Shown: one piece after another, positions 1 to 7,381 of the stretch
How the letters are laid out: every line of letters begins with the position of its first letter
Numbering within the stretch: the first letter of the stretch is position 1
From: an uncultured Prevotellaceae bacterium
GTDB taxonomy: Bacteria > Bacteroidota > Bacteroidia > Bacteroidales > Bacteroidaceae
Reading direction: 5' to 3'
Assembly: GCA_902801375.1 (NCBI GenBank)
Contig: CADCIB010000027.1
Coordinates: 1 to 35,865, forward strand
DNA length: 35,865 nucleotides
The notes under the pieces: generated by a model
The model's database searches: none
What the model was told of the DNA's origin: nothing
The model's input: only the letters and a program-made list of their open reading frames with translations
Program-made: the position numbers and the translations under genes

Positions 1-78
1 TCCCATTCCGAACAGAGCAGTTAAGCCCGCCATCGCCGATGGTACTGCAATGCAATGCGGGAGAGTAGGTAGCCGCCT
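1..78 (+). rRNA. rrf: 5S ribosomal RNA, 3' part
   Basis: The first 78 bases match the 3' two thirds of a bacterial 5S rRNA: the CCATTCCGAACAGAG segment of loop B/C, then the helix IV/V region, and the closing GGGAGAGTAGGT near the 3' end. The 5' part lies outside the window, so this is probably the end of an rRNA operon running into the window. The exact 3' end (77-80) is uncertain because a T-run follows directly. Confidence 0.93.
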
Positions 79-90
79 TTTTTTGATGAG

Positions 91-130
91 CGTCCTCCGG
101 TTCGGTCAGCCGATTCGGAGGACGTTTTTT
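91..130 (+). terminator. Rho-independent terminator of the rRNA operon
   Basis: A nine-base stem CGTCCTCCG (91-99) pairs with CGGAGGACG (116-124) and is followed by six T. The loop can pair further (TCGG with CCGA). It lies 13 bases after the 5S end. Confidence 0.88.
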
Positions 131-182
131 GTGTGTGTATAAGAAAACGCGCTTCCCGATGTGGGAAGCGCGAATTAGAGAT

Positions 183-244
183 TTATGGTTTGCGAACGTT
201 GTTCACAATGTGGTTATGGTTTGCGAACATTCTTCACAATGTAG
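183..244 (-). repeat. 31-bp tandem duplication of a gene 3' end
   Basis: Positions 183-213 and 214-244 are two adjacent 31-base copies differing at three sites (198/229, 201/232, 212/243). The copy at 214-244 holds the last codons and stop of the large secreted-protein gene. The copy at 183-213 lies past the stop. Read one frame over, it still encodes a near-identical terminal peptide (NHIVNNVRKP, stop). Confidence 0.9.
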
Positions 245-3200
245 TTGACCACGGGGAATACCTGTCCACCCACCTTGACGCTGTAGCGGCACATGTTCCA
301 GTCGAACATGGGCACATCGCCCAAGCGCTTGGGCAGTGGCACGGTGCCTGTGACAGTGGTGCCGAAGCCTGTGGTGTAGGTGGTCTCCCACTTGTGGTTG
401 TAACCCATGCCGAATCCTGCCTTGAAGGTCTGGTTGAAAGCACCTGCGAAGGCCACAAGTGACATGTCGAGGCTGAAGGTATTGGTGGTTGTGGTGGAGT
501 TTTCCTGGCTCACCTCGATGGTGAACGATTTCGTTCCGTCAGAACCGGTTGTGGAATATTGGTCCTTGTTGTTGTTGCTCCAGATGATGTTACTGGTGCT
601 TGTCACCAAATTGGGGTTGTTCAGATAGGTGAGCGGGTTGCCTGGCGTGTGGGTGAAGATGGTGCTCACGTCGGGAATATCGTCACGGTCGCCGCGCAGC
701 AGCATATAGTCGCTTTCAGAGAGTTCCAGATCGCGCGGATAGCTGGGAGCACCACAAACGACGGTCATGCCAATGTTGTCGGGATCGTTGCTTTCAATGC
801 ATTCATAGGTATAGAGCCATACGGGTGTCATGGTCAGGCCCACCTTGTTTTCGCGGCCTGCAGAGCAACCCGATTCGAAGGCATAGGTGATACCCTCAGA
901 GACGCTCTTCTCCCATTCATAGCCGATGTTGGTTTCGAACTCGAAACCATATTTTCCAAACTCAACACCAAAGAGCGAGACCTTGTTCTCCTGCTCGTAG
1001 CCGAAGATGACGGAGGCCGATGTGGCGTTGGAGTTGCCCGTTACTTCAGTGGAGCTGCTGCTCGTAGCCCATTCTGTCGACGGACTGGCATCGCCATAGT
1101 CGTAATCCTCACCTGCATTGTCGTAACCTGCCGGCACTTTGGCCCAGTAGGGGGCAGCGGCGAGGGCAAACTTGATGCGGGGCTCGCTCATCGTGGCTTG
1201 GCAAGAGACAAACTTATAGCGGCGTGTGTCAATGTCTTTGTAAGAGGTGGCACAGAAAGCAGGCAGGGCGGCACCAATGTGGTAATCGCCGTCTTTCGTC
1301 CAACTGCAGACCGAACCGATGTGACCGCTATGCAGTTCCTTGCGGGTCATGTAGGTGTCGCTACCAACGATGACTGGCGTCAACAATTCCACGTAGCCGC
1401 GGATTCCACGACTGTGGATGTCGCCAGCATCACCGTTCCATTTCTTTGAATAGGTACCCTCCACCGTCGTTCCAAAATAGGCCAGTTGTTCGGGGCCTTC
1501 CTCAAGGTCGTCAGTGAATCGTCCAACGGCCACACAGTCGCTCAGGATCGCTGCATCAATGAGTGTACCGTCTTCCTTATGGCCTCCAATATTGACTGCT
1601 ACCAACTGGTTGCTGTCATCAAAGCGATAGAGGCCATTGCGCAGCAATACGTCGGGACGCTCGCCCATGCCTCGGGTATGTACCACAGCGATGGTGCTGT
1701 TGGTGTTGGTGCTTGAAAGGTCATTGCCCCAGTCATGCCCCCCGTTGCGGAGCTGGAATTTCGGTTCCTCTTCAAATTTGTAGATTTGTTGGAGGGTGTT
1801 GCCGTTGCCTCTGTGCAATATGTAGAAAGCAGACTTCACATTTTTCTCTATGTGACGGTTGGGCACAGTGAGACAGAGCACACCTTTACCTGTATTGGTA
1901 ATGTCGTCGAACTTGATGTCTAAGAAGGGTGTCACGCCAGACGCGCCCACATGCTCGAGCGTCTTAGAATAGTCGGCCACGTATTCCAAATCGGTGTTCT
2001 GATGGGCGTCGAACTTCTTGATGTCGTCGAGCAGCACATGTACCTGGACAAGGTTCTCACCCTCATTCTCATAGATCAGGCCTAAGTCGTTGTAGCCGTT
2101 CTCGTTGAGGTCGCCCACACAGGCACGGACGCAACTGGTCGGGAACGAACGTTCTGCCAAAATAGTTTCGTAGTCTTTGCCGTCGTACACCTTCCATTCG
2201 CCGCAGAAGCCTACAACCACATCGTCAACACCATCGTTGTTGAAGTCGGCACAGAGCAAATTCAGTCGCTTCATGAAGTACTCGTTGACGCGGAGGTCTT
2301 CAGTCCATCGCGATTCATCGTTGGAATAGCCGTCGTATTCTGTCATGACGAAGGTCTCAGGCCATGTGATGCTCTTCTGCAAGGCAAAGTCAGTATCGGC
2401 ATTGCCAAACACTTCCAAAGTAAGCGTTCCTTCTTTGCCCTCCAAGTCGCGAGCCATCCAGTGTCCGTTGGTGGAACCATCGGATTGGTAGTCGTGGATT
2501 GTTACATTATAGGTAAGTTTCAAGGTGTTGTATGTACCGTCTTCTACCTTCTGCTGACTGAACTTCTTCAGGCGCGTACGGTTCATACGTTCACCTTGTG
2601 CATTTCTAATCCAGTCTCCCTCAGGCTGCTTTTGCGTAATGGCGCCATCATTTGCATTCACAAAGACAGTACCAAAATAGCTTTCGTCCAGCCCCCAAGG
2701 AACATAATTGTCGTTGGCACTGGTCCATCCCATGCACTTCTGGCCCGTCACGTCCATGACAATCTGCTTGGTGGAATGGTCGACGGTGTAGTAGTCGCCA
2801 CAGGGCGTGCCCGTGTAGGGGTTCACTTCGCCTGTGTAGGGGTTCTCTTCATCTACGACAGCGTCGTCAGCGTTGCGAGGAGCGTTGAGCTTGCTCTGTG
2901 AAGCGGTGTAGAGCTTGCTCATCATGTCGGTGTAGGCACTGGAAGCAGGGCGAACGCCACGCACATGCACGGCGGCATAGCTGGCCAGTCCGTCTTCAGG
3001 TTTGGCGCTACCTGGTGTGCCGCCATTGATGGTAGCTGCGGGTGTGCCGCTGCTAATCTTCATGAAGATGGCCTTCTGCTTTTCGCGGGTAGCCGTGAGG
3101 ACAAAACCGCTGTTGGTGTCGGTGAAGGTTCCATCTTCACTGACAAAGCCTTTCGGCGTGATACGCAGTTGCAGCGAGTCGGGCAGCTCACTCCGTTTGT

Positions 3201-4302
3201 CTCGGAACGATTCGCTGTCGCCCGAGCGCTTCATCTTGTCGCCTACCACCTCATAGCCTCCAAGGTTGCGCACCACCTGGTCGAGTTCGCTCAGTGTGGG
3301 GAGTGCCCATCCTTCGGGCATTGCCTTCCGTGCAGCAGCGTAGGTGTAGTATACATTGTCGTCGTCGACCACCATGGCGATGTTGGTCGACTCGTTGTTC
3401 TGCTTGGCATTGGCCCAGTCGGCCGACTCGTTTTCATAGAAGATGGTTATTCCCTTTTGGCATTTCAGGTCTTCTGCCATCCACAGCATGCCGCCAGCTT
3501 CGATGATGGGATAGCTGTTGCCTGATGCGTCCACACAGGGATAGAAGTAGAAGGGGATGCTGTGGCTGCGCTCAGGTGCATTGACCACGATGGTGGTCAT
3601 CTGTCCTGAGGAACCTTCGAAGCGCAGGATGTCGCCCTCGTAGAAGCTCATGCGCACGACGTTGGCCGAGGCCGTCAAACGTTCGTTTTCGCCCATTTCA
3701 TCGTCGTCTTTTGCAGGGGTGGTTGCTATTCCCTTCACGGGCAGACTGACGTTGGCCCACTGCGCGGCACCTCCCAGGCTGATGTGGCTGCCCGATTTAG
3801 CGCCACCGCAGATCCATCGTGTGCTGGCCTTGATGCCCTTGCCTTCTATATTAATAAGGTATATGCCTGGCTGCTGCGAAGGAATGAACGCTGTGTTGCG
3901 CCCTTTCTCTACCTGCAGGGTGGCCGATTCGATGAGTTTGCCGTCGGTAGAGCAGATGCTCACATGCACGGCTCCAGCCTCCTGGGCATCGAAGATGAGC
4001 GTACCATCGCTCATCGACGGGTTGGGCGTCAGAATGGGCTGAGTGATGGTCAGCGTCTGCTGCACGCTCTCGATGGCAGTAGCTGCTGCATTCGGGACCA
4101 CGAGTCGCAGGATGTCTGTGCCATTGAGCGTCACCGCCGCGATGTCGGTGTGCGTCAGGTTGGTTACTGTCACAGTCTCCACAGTGGTGGCTTCACCACT
4201 GGCCGAAAATGTGATGTCGATAGGGGAATCTACTTCTGCCCATAGCGTGCTGGGCAGAAACAATACCGCAATAACGGCAGTTAATAGGTGAAAGTTTCTC
4301 AT
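214..4302 (-). CDS. Large secreted multidomain protein, FISUMP-like and FG-GAP-like
   Basis: A 1362-residue protein with a signal peptide (about 1-22, ending LWAE). Residues 24-90 look like a beta-rich domain. Residues 90-165 (TPNPS, then GKLIES, then PGIYLINI) resemble the T9SS type A tail fold, but near the N-terminus. Residues about 258-450 (WMAEDLK, YYTYAAA, GWALPTLSEL) resemble the Fibrobacter paralogous (FISUMP) domain. Two calcium-type loops, DFNNDGVDD and DLNENGYND (686-739), suggest FG-GAP/VCBS repeats. The last about 300 residues are Ser/Thr/Asn-rich alternating strands of unknown type. No C-terminal T9SS domain is visible. A strong promoter lies upstream, and a paralog starts at 35536. 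The role is unknown; it is probably cell-surface or exported. The reading frame is certain; the domain names are by eye. Confidence 0.88.
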   Translation of the reverse strand: MRNFHLLTAVIAVLFLPSTLWAEVDSPIDITFSASGEATTVETVTVTNLTHTDIAAVTLNGTDILRLVVPNAAATAIESVQQTLTITQPILTPNPSMSDGTLIFDAQEAGAVHVSICSTDGKLIESATLQVEKGRNTAFIPSQQPGIYLINIEGKGIKASTRWICGGAKSGSHISLGGAAQWANVSLPVKGIATTPAKDDDEMGENERLTASANVVRMSFYEGDILRFEGSSGQMTTIVVNAPERSHSIPFYFYPCVDASGNSYPIIEAGGMLWMAEDLKCQKGITIFYENESADWANAKQNNESTNIAMVVDDDNVYYTYAAARKAMPEGWALPTLSELDQVVRNLGGYEVVGDKMKRSGDSESFRDKRSELPDSLQLRITPKGFVSEDGTFTDTNSGFVLTATREKQKAIFMKISSGTPAATINGGTPGSAKPEDGLASYAAVHVRGVRPASSAYTDMMSKLYTASQSKLNAPRNADDAVVDEENPYTGEVNPYTGTPCGDYYTVDHSTKQIVMDVTGQKCMGWTSANDNYVPWGLDESYFGTVFVNANDGAITQKQPEGDWIRNAQGERMNRTRLKKFSQQKVEDGTYNTLKLTYNVTIHDYQSDGSTNGHWMARDLEGKEGTLTLEVFGNADTDFALQKSITWPETFVMTEYDGYSNDESRWTEDLRVNEYFMKRLNLLCADFNNDGVDDVVVGFCGEWKVYDGKDYETILAERSFPTSCVRACVGDLNENGYNDLGLIYENEGENLVQVHVLLDDIKKFDAHQNTDLEYVADYSKTLEHVGASGVTPFLDIKFDDITNTGKGVLCLTVPNRHIEKNVKSAFYILHRGNGNTLQQIYKFEEEPKFQLRNGGHDWGNDLSSTNTNSTIAVVHTRGMGERPDVLLRNGLYRFDDSNQLVAVNIGGHKEDGTLIDAAILSDCVAVGRFTDDLEEGPEQLAYFGTTVEGTYSKKWNGDAGDIHSRGIRGYVELLTPVIVGSDTYMTRKELHSGHIGSVCSWTKDGDYHIGAALPAFCATSYKDIDTRRYKFVSCQATMSEPRIKFALAAAPYWAKVPAGYDNAGEDYDYGDASPSTEWATSSSSTEVTGNSNATSASVIFGYEQENKVSLFGVEFGKYGFEFETNIGYEWEKSVSEGITYAFESGCSAGRENKVGLTMTPVWLYTYECIESNDPDNIGMTVVCGAPSYPRDLELSESDYMLLRGDRDDIPDVSTIFTHTPGNPLTYLNNPNLVTSTSNIIWSNNNKDQYSTTGSDGTKSFTIEVSQENSTTTTNTFSLDMSLVAFAGAFNQTFKAGFGMGYNHKWETTYTTGFGTTVTGTVPLPKRLGDVPMFDWNMCRYSVKVGGQVFPVVNYIVKNVRKP

Positions 4303-4336
4303 GTTATTTTGTATTTAAATGATTATAATTCCGAGA

Positions 4337-4368
4337 CAAATTTACATGTTTTCTTGCAATCTACCAAA
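4337..4368 (-). promoter_or_regulatory. Bacteroidetes-type promoter of the large secreted gene
   Basis: On the minus strand TTTG (4368-4365), a 20-base spacer, then TAAATTTG (4344-4337) match the Bacteroidetes consensus TTTG-N19-21-TAnnTTTG. The start codon is 35 bases further on. Confidence 0.8.
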
Positions 4369-4375
4369 TTTTTAA

Positions 4376-4430
4376 GTGTGGAGTTTTTAAGAAACATCAA
4401 AACTCCACACTTTTTTTCAAAACTCCACAC
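4376..4430 (-). repeat. GTGTGGAGTTTT repeat element upstream of the secreted gene
   Basis: On the minus strand GTGTGGAGTTTT occurs at 4430-4419 and 4410-4399, 20 bases apart. Its perfect 12-base inverted complement follows at 4387-4376 after an 11-base gap. The element sits directly upstream of the promoter. The same motif in the same orientation precedes the paralog at 35536. Confidence 0.85.
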
Positions 4431-4599
4431 CACATCTTCGCTCATTTATGCATTTCAAGCCTACAAGTACCCTCATTGGGTGTTGGGGGGTAAGTAGAGA
4501 AAATGAGTGTTTATAGTGTCAAATCGTATTTAATAGCCTATTTTTTTGAATGGTGATGTTTTTTTAGGCTTATAATTTTATTATTTCGGTTTTTTTGTC

Positions 4600-4607
4600 T
4601 ACTTTTG
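4600..4607 (+). promoter_or_regulatory. Bacteroidetes -7 element for the lipoprotein/kinase pair
   Basis: TACTTTTG fits TAnnTTTG and lies 50 bases before the start codon. No clear TTTG is found at the expected distance upstream, so the promoter may be weak or regulated. Confidence 0.6.
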
Positions 4608-4657
4608 CAGCGGAAAGTGAAACTAAAGAGCGTATTAACTTATAAAAAGAATAATGT

Positions 4658-5050
4658 ATGAATAACTTAAAGCGATTTTTCGGTCTGGCTGTTATGATAG
4701 CCTTGGCCGTTGTGTTTACAATGAGTGTTTCCTCTTGTGGTGGCGACGACGACGATGAGGACAGCATCTGGTATCGTATGACAATTTCGGGCAACAACCA
4801 GAGTGAGTATAACACGATCAAGGCTGCTTTCGAGAAAGAAGGTGTGCGTGACAATATGACGAAGAAAGGTGATGTGACAAAGAACAATGCCGAAGTAGTT
4901 ACCGCCTGCAAGATTGCCGCACTGAAACTTGAGAATGAGGTGTTCACAGAGGGTCATGCAGTGAATGTCACTGCCAGCGTGAACAATGGTAATGCCACTA
5001 CCATCTACACGGTGTCCTTCCCTGCCACCGCTCCTGTGACAAACGAATAA
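4658..5050 (+). CDS. Small lipoprotein, probably surface-exposed
   Basis: A 130-residue protein with a type II signal peptide: charged start, hydrophobic stretch 8-22 and lipobox SVSSC with Cys27. After the cysteine comes GGDDDDEDS, an acidic stretch of the kind that sends Bacteroidetes lipoproteins to the outer face of the outer membrane. The rest (about 95 residues) has no motif I recognise. It looks like a single small alpha/beta domain with alternating strands near the end. It is followed after only 3 bases by a histidine kinase in the same reading frame, so the two are almost certainly cotranscribed. It may act as a partner or sensor for the kinase, but that is inference from position. 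Confidence 0.85.
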   Translation: MNNLKRFFGLAVMIALAVVFTMSVSSCGGDDDDEDSIWYRMTISGNNQSEYNTIKAAFEKEGVRDNMTKKGDVTKNNAEVVTACKIAALKLENEVFTEGHAVNVTASVNNGNATTIYTVSFPATAPVTNE

Positions 5051-5053
5051 GTA

Positions 5054-6268
5054 GTGCAGTGGACCGACCAGATCCGTAACGTGAAGATTCTTCTCGTTGT
5101 GGCTGCCGTGGTGATAGCGGTGGCCAGTCTGGTAGTGTCCCATTTTTTGGTGCGCGACCTTGCCATCGAGGAGCGCAACCGCATGGAAATCTGGGCCGCC
5201 GCGATGAGCTCGCTCAACAGCCCCGACGAAAACACCGATATGGCCTTGGTGCTGAAGGTGATAGAGGGTAACAACACCATCCCTGTGGTGGTGCGCGACA
5301 TGAACGGCGATGTGCAGACTTTCCGCAATGTGAAGCTGGAGGGTCGCACCCTTGACGATAGCCTAAAATGTGCCGCCCACGAGGCAGAACGTATGTTCGC
5401 TTCTGGGCGGTATATTCGTATCTCGTTGGACGACACCGGCGTTGCGGGCGACTATATAGAGGTGTGCTACGACGAGTCGCTGATGATCAAGCGGCTGAAT
5501 GTCTATCCGTATGTGCAGTTGGGCGTGGTGATGATCTTCGTGGTGGTAGCCATCTTCGCCCTGCTCACCTCCAAGCGTGCCGAGCAGAACAAGGTGTGGG
5601 TAGGCCTGTCGAAAGAGACCGCCCATCAGTTGGGAACGCCCATCAGCAGCCTGATGGCATGGACAGAGATCCTGAAAGAGACCTATCCTGACGACGCTTT
5701 GCTTCCCGAAATGGACAAAGACGTGAAGCGCCTGCAACTCATTGCCGAGCGTTTCTCGAAAATCGGTTCGCTGCCAGAGCCTGTGCCGTCGAGCCTGGTG
5801 GAGGTGATGGACCACGTGGTGGACTATATGGACCGTCGTACGTCGCAGAAGGTGCAGATGATTCGCAACTTCCCTGACCATGATGTGATTGTGAAGATCA
5901 ATGCCTCGCTATTCGAGTGGGTCATCGAGAACCTCTGTAAGAATGCCGTCGATGCCATGGGCGGTGCCGGCACCATCACACTGACAATTATCGATTCGAG
6001 AATCGGAGAGCGTGGAGCGAGGAGCGAGAGTGGCAAGGCATCCGGTTTTGTAGCCATTGAGGTGAGTGACACAGGCAAGGGCATTCGAAAAAAAGACTTG
6101 AAGAACGTCTTCAAGCCTGGTTTTACTACGAAGAAGCGCGGCTGGGGGTTAGGCCTGTCGTTGGCCAAGCGCATCGTGGAAGAATATCACAAAGGCCGCA
6201 TCTATGTGAAGAGTTCCGAAGTGGGGCATGGCACCACGTTCCGCATAGAGTTGCAAAAACAGGTGTAA
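5054..6268 (+). CDS. Sensor histidine kinase, orphan
   Basis: A 404-residue membrane kinase. Transmembrane helices at about 11-31 and 155-172 flank an extracytoplasmic domain of about 120 residues. The kinase core is complete: H-box SKETAHQLGTP with His191, N-box ENLCKNAVDAMGG (292-304), G1 DTGKGI (339-344), F-box FKPGF (353-357) and G2 GWGLGLSLA (363-371). No HAMP domain is evident. The start is GTG at 5054: the lipoprotein stop lies two codons upstream in the same frame, and no earlier start is possible. Residues 314-330 (SRIGERGARSESGK) look like a small inserted loop before the G1 box. No response regulator gene is adjacent, so its partner is elsewhere. Confidence 0.92.
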   Translation: MQWTDQIRNVKILLVVAAVVIAVASLVVSHFLVRDLAIEERNRMEIWAAAMSSLNSPDENTDMALVLKVIEGNNTIPVVVRDMNGDVQTFRNVKLEGRTLDDSLKCAAHEAERMFASGRYIRISLDDTGVAGDYIEVCYDESLMIKRLNVYPYVQLGVVMIFVVVAIFALLTSKRAEQNKVWVGLSKETAHQLGTPISSLMAWTEILKETYPDDALLPEMDKDVKRLQLIAERFSKIGSLPEPVPSSLVEVMDHVVDYMDRRTSQKVQMIRNFPDHDVIVKINASLFEWVIENLCKNAVDAMGGAGTITLTIIDSRIGERGARSESGKASGFVAIEVSDTGKGIRKKDLKNVFKPGFTTKKRGWGLGLSLAKRIVEEYHKGRIYVKSSEVGHGTTFRIELQKQV

Positions 6269-6341
6269 CCCTATCTACACGGAATGGATTTGCGCAGGCA
6301 TGGCCCTTCGGTTGTAGTGTTTCTTTTTTGTTTCTGACACA

Positions 6342-6400
6342 GAAACACTCTGTTTCCGACGCAAAAACGGAGCGTTTTGCAATCTGAAACAGAGTGTTTT
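6342..6400. repeat. Palindrome array with 22-bp period, locus A
   Basis: Three 15-base imperfect palindromes are centred at 6349, 6371 and 6393, exactly 22 bases apart. They are GAAACA-ctc-TGTTTC, AAAACG-gag-CGTTTT and GAAACA-gag-TGTTTT. The arm bases change together between units (A/T to G/C at arm position 6), so the symmetry is kept although the sequence is not. A half-unit may lie at 6320-6334. The array fills the gap between the convergent kinase gene and the secreted-protein gene. Confidence 0.85.
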
Positions 6401-6430
6401 TGATAATAAACAGATTTTTGCGGTTTCCGC

Positions 6431-7195
6431 TTATTTCACAGCCACCTTTTTGCCATCCTGGATGTAGATGCCCTTGTGGCTCTTGTTCACCTTGCGGCCC
6501 TGCAGGTCGTAGACGTCGGAGCTGTAGCTGTTGTCGAGGCTGATGCCTGTGATGCCCGTCACCACGCCCATGTTTTCAGCGTGGATAATCTCCAGTTTCT
6601 TGGCCGAGGGAGCCTGCTGGTCCCATGTGAAGCCGCAGCGAGTGGGCAGGAACTGTTTCTCGGTGGTGGTTCGGATCAGTACGCTTTGCAGCGGTGTCAC
6701 ATCCTGTTGTGCAGGAATGCCATAACGGCCGTCGGTGGCAATGGATTCCCATCCGCTGCCAAAGGTCACGATGTTGCCGTTCTTGTCGGCCATGCGCACT
6801 GCCTTGAGTTCGTCGTTGAAGTACAATGCATCCGAATTCTTCACCTTCAGATATCCACTCTTGGGCGAATAGATGAGATAAGGTACGCCGGCCTGGATGC
6901 CTTCGTCCGTGCAGTCAACGAAATAGAGATTCAGCGTGGCTTCCTCCTGACGGATGCCTGCAAGGCGCTCCACACGGATGTCGCCCAGCTGTTCTGCCGT
7001 CAGCGACATGGGCAGGCAGAGCGTGTTATAGCCCTCAAAAAGATAGCGGTTCAGCTGTACGGTTTGTTCACTGTTCTGAAGCAACTCGATATCGAGCTTC
7101 GAAGAAGACGCATAAATGTTCTTCATTCCCTTCTGTGCAAAAGCTGTGGTGCTCACAGCCGTTGCCATCATCATTGCAAGTACAAAGTTTTTCAT
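6431..7195 (-). CDS. Secreted protein with T9SS-like C-terminal tail
   Basis: A 254-residue protein with a signal peptide (1-20, ending TAFAQ). The body (about 25-205) has no motif I recognise and reads as mainly beta strands, with two phrases (LFEGYNTLCLPMSLT and GVPYLIYSP) seen in large Prevotella surface proteins. The last 30 residues (VYDLQGRKV, then GIYIQDGKKVAVK) are the typical Prevotella form of the type A sorting tail, which sends cargo through T9SS across the outer membrane. It is a single gene, convergent with the kinase. A -7 element lies at 7227-7234. The enzymatic or binding role is unknown. Confidence 0.85.
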   Translation of the reverse strand: MKNFVLAMMMATAVSTTAFAQKGMKNIYASSSKLDIELLQNSEQTVQLNRYLFEGYNTLCLPMSLTAEQLGDIRVERLAGIRQEEATLNLYFVDCTDEGIQAGVPYLIYSPKSGYLKVKNSDALYFNDELKAVRMADKNGNIVTFGSGWESIATDGRYGIPAQQDVTPLQSVLIRTTTEKQFLPTRCGFTWDQQAPSAKKLEIIHAENMGVVTGITGISLDNSYSSDVYDLQGRKVNKSHKGIYIQDGKKVAVK

Positions 7196-7226
7196 ATTCT
7201 AAAAAATTTAATTGTTAGTTTGGACG

Positions 7227-7234
7227 CAAATATA
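7227..7234 (-). promoter_or_regulatory. Bacteroidetes -7 element (TATATTTG)
   Basis: On the minus strand TATATTTG lies 31 bases before the start codon of the secreted-protein gene. The upstream -33 region is not a clear TTTG at 19-21 bases. Confidence 0.6.
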
Positions 7235-7307
7235 CAAACAATTTTTCAAACGACCAACAATTTTTGAAAAAAAACCGATTTTTCTTGCTCGTTTCGTGAA
7301 AATAACG

Positions 7308-7315
7308 TAAGTTTG
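7308..7315 (+). promoter_or_regulatory. Bacteroidetes -7 element (TAAGTTTG)
   Basis: TAAGTTTG followed by C fits the -7 consensus. It covers the first codon of the longest open frame (7313), so translation must begin downstream, supporting the start at 7382. Confidence 0.6.
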
Positions 7316-7381
7316 CACCGCCGTTGCAGTTTTGAAACGGTAGGAAAGAGAAAACATCAAACGCTCAATTCATCTGAAGAA

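Noticed and set aside
7313-7381. Upstream start for the YraN fusion gene
   Set aside because: The first codon lies inside the -7 element, so it would not be in the transcript.
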